From Chryseosolibacter histidinae (GTDB lineage Bacteria > Bacteroidota > Bacteroidia > Cytophagales > Cyclobacteriaceae), in the NCBI RefSeq assembly GCF_018598225.1, contig NZ_JAHESF010000033.1, positions 16,294 to 80,293 of the forward strand: 64,000 nucleotides of DNA. The letters are read 5' to 3'. A program made the translations under genes and the position numbers. Numbering within the stretch: position 1 is the stretch's first letter; every line of letters starts with the position of its first letter. This document shows positions 17,041-26,900 of the stretch, in pieces. The notes under the pieces are model-generated. The model saw only the letters and a program-made list of their open reading frames with translations, made no database searches and was not told the DNA's origin.

Positions 17041-20000
17041 TTGAAGGCGAACGATTTTTTAAGCATCTATCGCGCGGATGGTCTGGTCAAGACCGTGGCC
17101 GCAAGGATCAAAGCATCTGAACAGAAAAACATCCGCATCAAAGGCCTCTCCGGAAGCCTCGATGCCATACTTCTGGCCGCAACTTTCAAGGTTCACCCGC
17201 TGGATTATGTGGTGGTGCTCCAGGACCGGGAAGAAGCCGCTTACTTTCAGAACGACCTGCAAAACCTGCTCGACCGCGAGGTCCTGCTTTTTCCGATGTC
17301 GTACAAACGGCCCTACGAGTTTGACGAGACCGAGAACGCCAACATCCTCATGCGGGCCGAAGTGCTCAACCGCCTGGCCAACAAGACCACGGCCGATATT
17401 ATCATCACGTACCCGGAAGCCCTGAGCGAAAAAGTGATCAATAAACGATCGCTGGCTTCGAACACGTTTACCGTTACCCTCAAAGAGAAGCTCGATATCT
17501 CGTTCCTGGAAGAGTTCCTTCATAACTACGATTTCGAAAAGACCGACTTCGTTTACGAGGCCGGGCAGTTTGCCGTACGCGGTGGTATCATAGACGTATT
17601 CTCCTTCGCGCACGAGCTGCCTTACCGCATCGAGCTTTTCGGCGACGAAGTAGACAGCATCCGCTCATTTGAACCGGGCTCGCAGCTCTCCGTGGGTAAC
17701 CACGACAAGATCAGCGTGATCCCCAACGTTCAGACCCGGCTGGTGCAGGAAGAACGGCAGTCGTTTCTTGAGTTCATCTCGCCGCAAACCCGTTTGTGGT
17801 TCAAAGACTTTCAGTTCACCTGCGACATCATCCAGAAGAGCTTCGAAAAAGTGGAAGGCTCGTTCGATAAGATCCTGAAAGAAAGTGGCAACACCCAGGT
17901 GGTGGCAAGCCCCGAGCAACTGTTCGACCAGGGCTACGCGTTCTTACAACGGTCACAGAATTTTTCGCGCATCGAGTTCGGTTCACGCTTTGTGCTGGAG
18001 CAACCCCAAACATTCGAGTGGCAGTCTTCGGCGCAACCTTCTTTTAACAAGAACTTTGAATTGCTCGCGGGCAACCTGAGCGATCACCAGCTGCAGGGCT
18101 TCAGTAATTTTATTGCAGCCGATATGCCGCGCCAGCTTGAGCGCCTGAAAGGGATCTTTGACGAGATCAGCTCGCAGGTACAATTTCAGCCCCTGGATTT
18201 TTCGCTGCGGCAAGGTTTTGTAGACATGGCCCTCAAAATGGTCTGTTACACAGACCACCAGATCTTCGAACGTTTTCACCGCTATCGCGCAAAAGAAAAA
18301 TTCTCCAAGACCAAAGCGCTCACCCTCCGCGAGCTGCAAACACTTCAGCCTGGCGACTTCGTAACACACATCGATTACGGCGTTGCCAAATTTGCCGGCC
18401 TGGAGAAAAAAGAAGTGAACGGGCACGAGCAGGAAGCTATCAGGCTTGTGTATCGCGATGACGATCTGCTTTACGTGAGCATCCACTCACTCCACAAGAT
18501 CTCCAAGTATTCCGGCAAAGATGGGGCACCACCCCTGGTGAATAAACTGGGAACGCAGGAGTGGGAAACGAAAAAGAACAAAGCCAAGAAACGTGTTAAG
18601 GATATCGCCAAAGAGCTGATCGAGCTTTACGCGAAACGGAAAACATCACCTGGCTACGCTTATACGCCTGATGGTTTTATGCAGGCCGAGCTTGAGTCGT
18701 CTTTCATTTACGAAGACACCCCTGACCAGGCCAAGGCTACCGAAGATGTGAAGCGCGATATGCAGATGCCGCACCCGATGGACCGTCTTGTTTGCGGCGA
18801 CGTGGGTTTCGGAAAAACCGAGGTGGCCATCCGCGCAACGTTCAAGGCTGCCACCGAAGGCAAACAGGTTGCCGTGCTCGTGCCCACCACCATCCTGGCC
18901 ATGCAACACTACCGCACTTTCAGCGACCGGTTGTCTAACTTTCCCGTAAAGGTTGAATACATCTCGCGGTTCAAGACAGAAAAGGAGATAAAAAATATCC
19001 TGGCCGAAGTGAAGGAAGGAAAAGTGGATGTGCTGATCGGCACCCACCGCATTGTGAGCAAAGACGTGGAGTTTAAAAACCTGGGCTTGCTCGTGATAGA
19101 CGAAGAGCAGAAGTTTGGCGTGAAGGTGAAAGACCGGCTCAAGGAACTGAAAGTAAATGTTGACGTGCTCACGCTCACGGCCACGCCGATCCCGCGAACC
19201 CTGCACTTCTCACTGATGGGTGCCCGCGACCTCAGCATCATCTCCACACCTCCGCCCAACCGCCAGCCCGTAACCACCGAGTTGCATACATTCGATGAAG
19301 TGATCATCCGCGATGCCGTGAGCTACGAGCTGAGAAGGGGAGGACAGGTGTTTTTTGTGCACAACCGTGTAAGCGATATTGAAAGTATTGCCAACACCGT
19401 TTACAAACTGGTGCCCGATGCGCGCATCGGCATAGCCCATGGCCAGATGGACGGCGACAAGCTGGAGAAAGTAATGTTGAAGTTTATCGATGCCGAATAC
19501 GATGTGCTGGTATCAACCAACATCATTGAGTCCGGTCTGGACATCCCGAACGCCAACACCATCATCATCAACTCGGCGCACATGTTCGGACTTTCAGACC
19601 TGCACCAGATGCGGGGCCGTGTGGGAAGGTCGAACAAAAAAGCGTTTTGTTATTTGCTTACGCCGCCGGCATCGCTGCTCACGTCTGATTCGCGCAAGCG
19701 GTTGTCTGCCCTCGAAGAGTTCTCGGAGCTGGGCGATGGTTTTAAGGTGGCGATGCGCGATCTCGATATCCGCGGTGCGGGTAATTTATTGGGTGCGGAA
19801 CAGACCGGGTTCATCAACGACCTGGGCTTCGATACCTATCACAAGATATTGGACGACGCTATCCAGGAATTGAAGGAGACCGATTTCAAAGATCTGTTCG
19901 CGGCAGAGCTCGCCGAAAAAGCGAAGCTCATTGTTCAGGACTGCGTGATCGAAACAGACCTCGAGATTCTGATCCCTGAAACGTATGTGAACAATACAAG

Positions 20001-20418
20001 CGAACGACTGCAGCTGTACTCACGCCTCGACAATATCAAGGACGAAGATCAGCTTCAGAAATTCACACGAGAAGTGAAAGACCGGTTCGGAGCGCTGCCG
20101 CCTTCAGTAGAAGAGCTCATCAACTCAGTGCGGCTGCGCTGGCTCGGTGAACAGCTGGGATTTGAAAAGCTCAGCCTCAAGAATGAAAAGCTCAGGGCTT
20201 ACTTCATTTCCAACAAGGACGATTACTTCAATTCCGATACCTTCGGAAAGATCCTTAGTTTCGTACAAAAGCATTCGCGGCAATGCAAGATGAAAGACAG
20301 TGCCGGCAAGGCCATGCTGGTTGTAGAGAACATCAAAACAGTAGATTCCGCAATTGAGCTGCTGACCCAGATGACCGGTCAGCCGTTCAAATCTTCCAAC
20401 GAGATCTTGTCGAGATAA
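17041..20418 (+). CDS. mfd: Transcription-repair coupling factor Mfd
   Basis: Displaces RNA polymerase stalled at DNA lesions and recruits UvrA. 1125 residues, a normal family length. The start appears to be TTG at 17041; no ATG precedes it in frame. Domain order: UvrB-like N-terminal region, RNA-polymerase-interacting domain with LQPGDFVTHIDYGVAKFAGL (about 440-460), then RecG-like helicase with Walker A GDVGFGKTEVA (about 588-598), the DEEQ box in VIDEEQKFGVKV, LTATPIPRTL, and the C-terminal TRCF domain. A -7-like TATATTTG lies at 16995-17002. Its last 40 bases overlap the convergent small gene at 20379. Confidence 0.97.
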   Translation: MKANDFLSIYRADGLVKTVAARIKASEQKNIRIKGLSGSLDAILLAATFKVHPLDYVVVLQDREEAAYFQNDLQNLLDREVLLFPMSYKRPYEFDETENANILMRAEVLNRLANKTTADIIITYPEALSEKVINKRSLASNTFTVTLKEKLDISFLEEFLHNYDFEKTDFVYEAGQFAVRGGIIDVFSFAHELPYRIELFGDEVDSIRSFEPGSQLSVGNHDKISVIPNVQTRLVQEERQSFLEFISPQTRLWFKDFQFTCDIIQKSFEKVEGSFDKILKESGNTQVVASPEQLFDQGYAFLQRSQNFSRIEFGSRFVLEQPQTFEWQSSAQPSFNKNFELLAGNLSDHQLQGFSNFIAADMPRQLERLKGIFDEISSQVQFQPLDFSLRQGFVDMALKMVCYTDHQIFERFHRYRAKEKFSKTKALTLRELQTLQPGDFVTHIDYGVAKFAGLEKKEVNGHEQEAIRLVYRDDDLLYVSIHSLHKISKYSGKDGAPPLVNKLGTQEWETKKNKAKKRVKDIAKELIELYAKRKTSPGYAYTPDGFMQAELESSFIYEDTPDQAKATEDVKRDMQMPHPMDRLVCGDVGFGKTEVAIRATFKAATEGKQVAVLVPTTILAMQHYRTFSDRLSNFPVKVEYISRFKTEKEIKNILAEVKEGKVDVLIGTHRIVSKDVEFKNLGLLVIDEEQKFGVKVKDRLKELKVNVDVLTLTATPIPRTLHFSLMGARDLSIISTPPPNRQPVTTELHTFDEVIIRDAVSYELRRGGQVFFVHNRVSDIESIANTVYKLVPDARIGIAHGQMDGDKLEKVMLKFIDAEYDVLVSTNIIESGLDIPNANTIIINSAHMFGLSDLHQMRGRVGRSNKKAFCYLLTPPASLLTSDSRKRLSALEEFSELGDGFKVAMRDLDIRGAGNLLGAEQTGFINDLGFDTYHKILDDAIQELKETDFKDLFAAELAEKAKLIVQDCVIETDLEILIPETYVNNTSERLQLYSRLDNIKDEDQLQKFTREVKDRFGALPPSVEELINSVRLRWLGEQLGFEKLSLKNEKLRAYFISNKDDYFNSDTFGKILSFVQKHSRQCKMKDSAGKAMLVVENIKTVDSAIELLTQMTGQPFKSSNEILSR

Positions 20419-20630
20419 GGATCGAGTCCAATAGGTTTGTCGAAGGCATTGATCATAAGCACCTTTTGATGCTTGGGTGAATAGAATACCTCGATAAAAA
20501 ATTTACTCGCGTGGTAGAGGAAAACTTTGCATTCTCCCAAAGTACGTTGGCTGAGATAACTTCCGCTAAAAGTGATAAGATCACATTTCTTTTCAAACGG
20601 CATGATCCTGAAATCCTGCAGAGTATACAT
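20379..20630 (-). CDS. Conserved-looking hypothetical protein (~83 aa)
   Basis: Reading leftward and overlapping the last 40 bases of mfd. The likely start is the ATG at 20630 (MYTLQDFRIMPFEKKCDL); a frame from the ATG at 20672 adds 14 residues. The product is a small soluble alpha/beta protein with no known motif: KCDLITFSGSYLSQ, then a strand-rich KVFLYHASKFFIEVFY. Balanced amino-acid composition and placement just after mfd suggest a real gene, but I do not recognise the family. Confidence 0.6.
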   Translation of the reverse strand: MYTLQDFRIMPFEKKCDLITFSGSYLSQRTLGECKVFLYHASKFFIEVFYSPKHQKVLMINAFDKPIGLDPYLDKISLEDLNG

Positions 20631-20874
20631 GGTAAGGTAAATTTCAGTGATATATACGAAATAACGTGCCATGGTAATTGGCCGCTTTAAAGGTTTGTTA
20701 AACGCTGTTTTTTACCACTTCTGCTGTAGGAATATTCCCAGAAATAGACTGCTCTTTCTCAAATGCAATAACATCCAGGGCTCGGCGTTCAAATAGGCAG
20801 GTCGTCGGAATGTTCAGTGGTGTAATACGATCTTCGGTGTTGTATTAAAGATGTATGATTTAAAACTGATCTGC

Positions 20875-20906
20875 TTGGAAAACACTTGATTATGTCCTTA
20901 TATTAG
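20875..20906 (+). promoter_or_regulatory. Promoter candidate for the gldJ-like gene
   Basis: TTG at 20875-20877, a 21-base spacer and TATATTAG at 20899-20906. The -7 box differs from TAnnTTTG at one position. The same TATATTAG octamer precedes the DUF4175 gene at 23865. Confidence 0.45.
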
Positions 20907-20931
20907 CAATTCTTTTAAATCAAAAACTAAA

Positions 20932-22149
20932 ATGAAGTATTCTTTCAGAGCTCTTTTGTTTGTGCTTGGCGGATCAGTAGCTCTATCAGCCTGCTCGTTG
21001 TTCGGTGGTGGCGGTGGAAAGCCCACAGCCCAGAATCCCGGACAGGTTTCTTCAGCCACAGGGTTGGCGTATAACGATGAAGACGCCGGGGGATTCATGG
21101 TGAATGCCTATGAAGGTCAGCCCGACGCTCCCAACATGGTTTTCATTGAAGGAGGCCGTGCAGTAATGGGCTCTTTCGAGGAAGATGTGATGTCGTTCCG
21201 CGATAACATCGAAAGAACGGTATCCGTAGCATCCTTCTACATGGACGAAACCGAGATCGCCAACATTCACTGGCTCGAATATATCCACTACCTGGCGAAA
21301 GACTCTTCGCAGGAAGCTTACCAGGCAGCCCTCCCTGATACCATGGTATGGGTAAGCCACCTTGCGTTCAACGATCCTTATGTTGATCACTATTTCCGTT
21401 ACCCTGGTTTCCGTTACTTCCCTGTGGTAGGTATCACCTGGAATCAGGCTAACAAATACGCTACCTGGAGAACCCAGGCTGTGAACATCAAGCTTGCACA
21501 AGATGCGGGTGAAGAATATGCCGAAAGCGATGGCCGCATTCCGCTGGAATCTGGTATCGTGGTGCCTTCTTACCGCCTGCCTACAGAAGCTGAATGGGAA
21601 TACGCTGCTCAGGCCCTGATCGGAACTCAGTGGCTGGAAGAAATGCAAACCCACCAGCGCATCTATCCCTGGGATGGTCACGCAGTTCGTAACCCCTATG
21701 GAAAACAGATGGGCTTTATGCTGGCTAACTTCAAAAGAGGCCGTGGTGACTACGCCGGTATTGCTGGCCGCCTGAACGACGGTGCCCTCATCACTTCTTA
21801 TATATATGAGTTCCCTCCGAACGATTACGGTCTGTACAACATGGCCGGTAACGTGAGCGAGTGGGTGATGGACGTTTACCGCCCGATGTCGTTCCAGGAC
21901 TTCGATGACCTGAACCCTATCCGCAGGGATGGTTTCCTGGATGACGCCAAGAACTACAATAACCAGGAGAAAAACCCTGAAGCATTTACCTCATTGATCA
22001 CTGACCGTGCCCGCGTTTACAAAGGCGGTTCATGGAAAGATGTAGCTTACTGGATGTCGCCCGGTACACGCCGCTACCTCGATCAGGACTCAGCTGCCGC
22101 AACCATCGGCTTCCGCTGCGCCATGATCCGTGCCGGCTCCAACTACTAG
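20932..22149 (+). CDS. gldJ: Gliding motility lipoprotein, GldJ-like (SUMF1/FGE fold)
   Basis: 405 residues. The signal peptide ends in a lipobox (LSAC, C21), followed by a glycine-rich linker. The rest is a formylglycine-generating-enzyme-like fold: VFIEGGRAVMGSFEEDV, FYMDETEIANIHWLEY, ALPDTMVW, FPVVGITWNQANKYATWR, YRLPTEAEWEYAA, NMAGNVSEWVMDVY and the C-terminal RVYKGGSWKD...GFRCAM. The insert ALPDTMVW..NDPYVDHYFRYPGF is what I recall as characteristic of GldJ, which stabilises the gliding/type IX secretion machinery at the outer membrane. GldK (PorK) shares the fold but is normally followed by gldLMN, absent here. It is monocistronic with its own promoter and a perfect terminator. Confidence 0.78.
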   Translation: MKYSFRALLFVLGGSVALSACSLFGGGGGKPTAQNPGQVSSATGLAYNDEDAGGFMVNAYEGQPDAPNMVFIEGGRAVMGSFEEDVMSFRDNIERTVSVASFYMDETEIANIHWLEYIHYLAKDSSQEAYQAALPDTMVWVSHLAFNDPYVDHYFRYPGFRYFPVVGITWNQANKYATWRTQAVNIKLAQDAGEEYAESDGRIPLESGIVVPSYRLPTEAEWEYAAQALIGTQWLEEMQTHQRIYPWDGHAVRNPYGKQMGFMLANFKRGRGDYAGIAGRLNDGALITSYIYEFPPNDYGLYNMAGNVSEWVMDVYRPMSFQDFDDLNPIRRDGFLDDAKNYNNQEKNPEAFTSLITDRARVYKGGSWKDVAYWMSPGTRRYLDQDSAAATIGFRCAMIRAGSNY

Positions 22150-22172
22150 GCCATATCTCTGAAAGATATCCG

Positions 22173-22200
22173 AAACCCCGTCCGAAAGACGGGGTTTTTT
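22173..22200 (+). terminator. Rho-independent terminator of the gldJ-like gene
   Basis: AAACCCCGTC-CGAAA-GACGGGGTTT, a perfect 10-bp stem, then a T run. It lies 24 bases after the stop. Confidence 0.93.
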
Positions 22201-22288
22201 GTTTCCTACCAATAAGCTGATTTCTTCCTCCCAACCGCCTTCGGTTAAGTACGCAGGCTCAACTTTGCATGACTCCATCGGAAGGTCC

Positions 22289-22323
22289 GGACTCCTGACT
22301 CCTTACTCCTGGCTTCTGGCTCC
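22289..22323. repeat. GACTCCT word repeat
   Basis: Quasi-tandem GGACTCCTGACTCCTTACTCC then TGGCTTCTGGCTCC, between a terminator and the end of the convergent comF-like gene. One of several unrelated word-repeat blocks in the gaps of this window. Confidence 0.5.
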
Positions 22324-22326
22324 TTT

Positions 22327-23031
22327 TCACTGGGTCGCTGCAATACAAGCAATGCTCAATTCCCTGCACCCCGCATCAATCAACGCCTGCCCGCAAGCTT
22401 CCAGTGTCGCCCCCGTTGTTACCACATCGTCTACCAGCAGGATCTTCCGGTTGTCAATCTCGGCAGGCCGGGTTACCCTGAAAACATTGCTCACATTCTG
22501 CCACCGGCTCAAGCGCAATTTGCGGGTTTGGGTATTGGTGCTGACAATACGTTCCATCAGGTCATCGCGGCACGGAACACCCAACGCCTCTGACAAACCT
22601 TTGCCAAACTCTTCGCTCTGATTATATCCGCGTTTCCGCCTCCGCGAGCTGTGCAGCGGTACGGAAATGATCAGGTCGAACTTTCGCGCATAACCCGCAT
22701 GGAGCAGGTCGTTGCCATACATTCTGCCCAGCGCTACCCCGAGCTCCGGTTGGTTCTTGTACTTCAGCGCATGCAGCAGGTGCTGAACCCGGCTCCCCTT
22801 CACAAACTTAAAGAGCGTGATGACTTGCGATACGGGAAGCCGGCCCCGGAACTTGTTGTAGAACGGGTTCTCTCTTTCAAGGTGGTAATATGACCGGGGA
22901 AGCTCGAGCATACAATTGGTGCAGATCAGCTCCTCCCCACGCACCAGTGCCCCCTGGCAACCGGTGCAACAACGTGGAAAGAAAAGAGCCACAAAATCGC
23001 GGAGTATGTCGAGGGCTGCTGAATTGTTCAA
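22327..23031 (-). CDS. comF: ComF family phosphoribosyltransferase-like protein
   Basis: 234 residues; the start appears to be TTG at 23031. The N-terminal zinc finger is formed by cysteine pairs at about 21-25 (CCTGC) and 37-40 (CTNC). The middle has the ComF signature LLHALKYKNQPELG and VPLHSSRRRKRGYNQSE, and the C-terminus carries the PRPP-binding loop LLVDDVVTTGATLEAC. The family is linked to DNA uptake in competent bacteria, but is found in many non-competent ones with unknown chemistry. It is divergent from the AhpD-like gene. Confidence 0.92.
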   Translation of the reverse strand: MNNSAALDILRDFVALFFPRCCTGCQGALVRGEELICTNCMLELPRSYYHLERENPFYNKFRGRLPVSQVITLFKFVKGSRVQHLLHALKYKNQPELGVALGRMYGNDLLHAGYARKFDLIISVPLHSSRRRKRGYNQSEEFGKGLSEALGVPCRDDLMERIVSTNTQTRKLRLSRWQNVSNVFRVTRPAEIDNRKILLVDDVVTTGATLEACGQALIDAGCRELSIACIAATQ

Positions 23032-23094
23032 ATCAATAATATCTTTGTTGTGAAAAACTAAATTGAATTTAATCAGGTTTATCCAAAAATACTT

Positions 23095-23436
23095 ATGGGA
23101 TTAGTAGAAGACTTTAATGCCTACCGCAGCAAAATGAACGAGAAGATCATGGACTCCGACAGCCTGATCATTAAGCGGATCTTCAACCTCGATACCAATG
23201 CTTACGCGGAAGGGCATCTCGATATAAAATCAAAAGAGCTCATCGGCCTTACCTGTTCACTGGTGCTGCGCTGCGACGACTGCGTAAAATACCACCTGGG
23301 AAAATGTAAGGAGGTTGGCTTTACAACAGACGAGATCAACGAGGCCATGGGCGTGGCCACCCTGATCGGCGGCACGATTGTTATACCTCACCTGAGAAGA
23401 GCCTTTGAATTCTGGGAGGAGCTTCAGCATGTTTAA
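23095..23436 (+). CDS. AhpD-like carboxymuconolactone decarboxylase family protein
   Basis: 113 residues, all-helical CMD fold. The redox motif C-D-D-C in LRCDDCVKYHLGKCKEVG, with a histidine four residues on, matches AhpD-like alkylhydroperoxidase proteins rather than true decarboxylases. A peroxide or disulfide role is likely but unproven. A -7-like TATCTTTG lies at 23040-23047. The next gene starts inside its last codons (CATGTTTAA), so the two are coupled. Confidence 0.88.
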   Translation: MGLVEDFNAYRSKMNEKIMDSDSLIIKRIFNLDTNAYAEGHLDIKSKELIGLTCSLVLRCDDCVKYHLGKCKEVGFTTDEINEAMGVATLIGGTIVIPHLRRAFEFWEELQHV

Positions 23437-23809
23437 GCGCGACCTGGACCTTGAAAGAAAATGGAATGGCCTGCTCGATGACCTGAATGATATCATCGGC
23501 AAAAAACCCAAAGACCTCAACGGCGTATTGTTTCTCATCGGTGTACAAGAGCTGGGAAAAGGCAACCTTACATTTTCCAAAGAGGAGAAGCAAGACCTGA
23601 TGCACATCGGCATTTGCAAGGTGCTGAGCCTGGCCGGTTACTATATCCTTGAAGGTCACGATCAGCAGGGATGGCCCCATTGGAAGCTGGTCAAAAAATT
23701 ACCGCACTTCGATCTGCTGGAACAGGAGAAACTCCTGAAGATGCACGTGATGGAGTACTTCGAAAAAGAGTACGACTGGCAGTACACTCCCTCGTCTCCC
23801 GACCAGTAA
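23429..23809 (+). CDS. Conserved-looking hypothetical, coupled to the AhpD-like gene
   Basis: 126 residues from the ATG at 23429, preceded by GGAGGA at 23415-23420 and overlapping the upstream stop by 8 bases. The upstream in-frame start at 23405 is less likely because it lacks that site. Soluble, mixed charge; recognisable stretches are DLNDIIGKKPKDLNGVLFLIG and QGWPHWKLVKKLP. I do not recognise a family. Translational coupling with a CMD-fold redox protein hints at a shared pathway. Confidence 0.7.
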   Translation: MFKRDLDLERKWNGLLDDLNDIIGKKPKDLNGVLFLIGVQELGKGNLTFSKEEKQDLMHIGICKVLSLAGYYILEGHDQQGWPHWKLVKKLPHFDLLEQEKLLKMHVMEYFEKEYDWQYTPSSPDQ

Positions 23810-23841
23810 CAGCAAGGCAAAGCCGGTGCTCTTTCCTGGCT

Positions 23842-23872
23842 TTGATTGCACTTGAATAGAGCTTATATTAGT
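23842..23872 (+). promoter_or_regulatory. Promoter candidate for the DUF4175-mnmG operon
   Basis: TTTG at 23842-23845, a 19-base spacer and TATATTAG at 23865-23872, 56 bases before the ATG. The -7 box has one mismatch to TAnnTTTG and is identical to that of the gldJ-like gene. Confidence 0.45.
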
Positions 23873-23928
23873 TCTGAACTCAACTTTGAGTGGCATAACT
23901 TCGTTTTCTAATTTAAACGGTCTGGACG

Positions 23929-26900
23929 ATGAGCGATGGAGTAGGGCATATTCATGAAAAGATCAGATCTTTTCAGAGAAAGTATTACCTCAATATCTTT
24001 ATCAGGGGGGTGATACTCACCCTGGCGGTTCTTGTTGGTTATTTTGTGCTCGCCTCTCTGCTCGAGCACGCCCTATGGCTGGGCCAATGGAGCCGGTTGC
24101 TCATCTTCATAACGTTCTTTGGGGTAGCGGGTTTTTGTGCCTTCCGGTTTCTGAACCAACCCTTCCGTTGGTGGCTCGCCAAGCGTGGACTGAATGACGA
24201 AGAAGCCGCGCGCATCATCGGCGCCGCCATGCCTTCTGTGAAAGACCGGTTGGTGAACCTGATCCAGCTTGAGAGCGCCGGCAAAGATTCCGGTCTCGCT
24301 TATGCCAGCATCCGCCAGAAGTCCGAAGAGTTTCAGCCGCTTGCCTTTGACACCGTTGTTGACCTCAGGCAAAACAGAAAGTACCTGAAGTACCTCGCCA
24401 TTCCAGTTGGCATTGTGCTCATCATTTTATTGATCAACCAGAACATCCTCTTCCAAAGCACCAACCGCATCGTTCACTTCAACCGTGAATATTCACCCGA
24501 AGCACCCTTCACTTTTGCGATCGGCAATAAATCGCTGACAGCATTTTACAACGAAGATTTTACCATCGAGCTCGAGCTCAAAGGCGAGGCCATTCCTCCC
24601 AGCGCTTACATCGTTTCTAAAAACCAGCGCTTCAAAATGGAGAGTCTCGGCGGGGGCAAGTTTCAATACACGATCGAAAGAATTCAGCAGCCGATGGATT
24701 TCCAGGTGGAAGCTGCGGGTTTCTTTTCTGAAGCTTACGAGGTGGAGTTGGTCAGCCGTCCCGAGGTAACGCAGTTCACCGTAGAGCTCGAGTACCCGCG
24801 CTACATTCTGCGCAAGAATGAAAAGATCGTGAACGCCGGCAACCTCGAAGTACCCGAGGGCACCGTGGTTCGCTGGAAGCTGATGACCTCCAATGCCGAG
24901 AAGGCCAACATCACCTTTGCCTCTGATAATCAGCCCAATGACTTTCAAGGCATTGATAATCAGACATTTAGCTACTCAAAAAAGTTCGGAGAGCCAGATC
25001 AGTACGAGATCGCCCTGGAAAATAACAGGAGCCGGAACAAAGAAAAGATAGCGTACCGGGTTGATGTAGTTAAAGATCAGTATCCGCAGATCGTTGTGAA
25101 CAACTTCAAAGATTCAGTGCTTTACAAGCGCGTGATCTTGGGTGGTATGATCGGCGACGATTATGGCGTTACACAACTGTCACTGAATTTCCGGATCCGC
25201 AACGAAGATCAGAAAGAGATCCTGAAGCGTGAGGTGAAGATCCCGATCTCCCGGAACCAGTTACAACAAAGCTTCTTTTACAACTGGTCCATTGATTCAC
25301 TAAAACTCAGTCCCGGCGACCAGCTCGAGTATTACCTCCAGGTATGGGATAACGACGGCGTGAATGGAAGGAAGTCAACCCGCTCGGCAAGTTATACTTT
25401 CCTGGTGCCCACAGAAGACAACCTCATCGCCGAGATCAGCCGCTCGCAATCACAGACACAATCGCAGATCGATAAGAGTGTAGACAAAGCAACACGTCTG
25501 CAGGATCAGATCGAGCAGGCCAACCAGAAATTAAAAGGCAAGCAGAACCTCGATTGGCAGGACAAGAAAATGCTGGAAGATATCATTCAGCAAAAGACGG
25601 GACTTGACCAGATGGTGGAGCAGCTGAAAGAGCAGAACAAATTGCTGGAAGACAAGAAGGATGCATTTACGGAACAGGACGAACGCATCAAGGAGAAGGC
25701 GGAGCAGATCAAGAAATTGATGGACGAGCTCCTGGATGAAGAGACCAAAAAGCTTTTTGAAGAGCTGAAGAAACTGCTGAATGAGAACACCGATGTATCG
25801 CAGATCCAGAAACTCCTCGACAAGCTCAACCAGAACACCAACAATCTTGAAAAGGAACTGGAGCGTACGCTGGAGCTCTTCAAGCAATTGCAGTACGACT
25901 TCAAGCTTGACCAAACCATCCAGGATCTGAAGAAGCAGATCGAAGAGCAGAAGGAGCTGCTGGAGAAAACAGAATCATTGGAGAAGGAACAGAAGTCAGG
26001 CAAGGATCAGAAAGACGACAAGAAGAATAGCAAAGGAGACAAGGATAAGCAGGGAGACGAAAGCAAGGGCGGTGATAAAGATCAGAAAGCCGGAGAGGAG
26101 AACAGCGACAACAAAGATCAGAAGGACCAGAAGGGTGGCGATGAAGATTCCCAGAACACAGACAGCCAGGAGTTGGCCAAAGATCAGGAGAAGCTGATGG
26201 AAGAGTTCAAAGAGACCACTGAGAAGATCAAGGAGCTTGAGAAGCTGGGAGACGAGCTCGATAAGAAAGACGAGCTTCCTGGCGAGCAGGATTCCAAAGA
26301 AGTTCAGGACCAGCAGCAGCAGAGCAAGGAAATGCTTCAACAGAAGCAACCTTCAAAGTCAAAGCAGCCCCAGAAGAAAGCCATGGAACAGATGCAGCAG
26401 ATGCAACAGCAGATGGAAGGCATGCAAAGCTCTATGATGATGGAGATGGATATGCAGAACCTGGAATCGCTGCGTCAGATCCTGCACGGCCTGGTGAAAT
26501 TGTCTTTTGACCAGGAGGGATTGATGAAGGAGTTCAATGAGCTTCAGCAGAACGACCCGCGCTTCAATACACTGGCCCAGTTGCAGCTGAAATTGAAAGA
26601 TGATGCCAAGGTTTTGGAGGATAGTCTGCTGGCATTAGGTAAAAAGGATCCGATGATGGGATCGTTCATCACGAAAGAGATTGGCGAGCTGAACAACCAC
26701 CTTGACAAAGTAATTGAATCGAATCGCGAGCGCAGAAGGCCCCAGGCTTCAAGTGAGATGCAGATGACCATGACTTCTATCAATAACCTGGCGCTGATGC
26801 TGGATGATCATTTCGATATGATGATGCAGATGATGGCCAATGCCCAGCCTTCAATGAAGAAGTCGAACCAGAAGAAAGGGCAGAAGCCAAGCCTGAGCCA

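Noticed and set aside
25531..26349. Long antisense ORFs opposite the DUF4175 coiled-coil region
   Set aside because: They are leucine/phenylalanine-rich mirror translations of E/K/Q-rich codons on the coding strand, without starts or motifs of their own.
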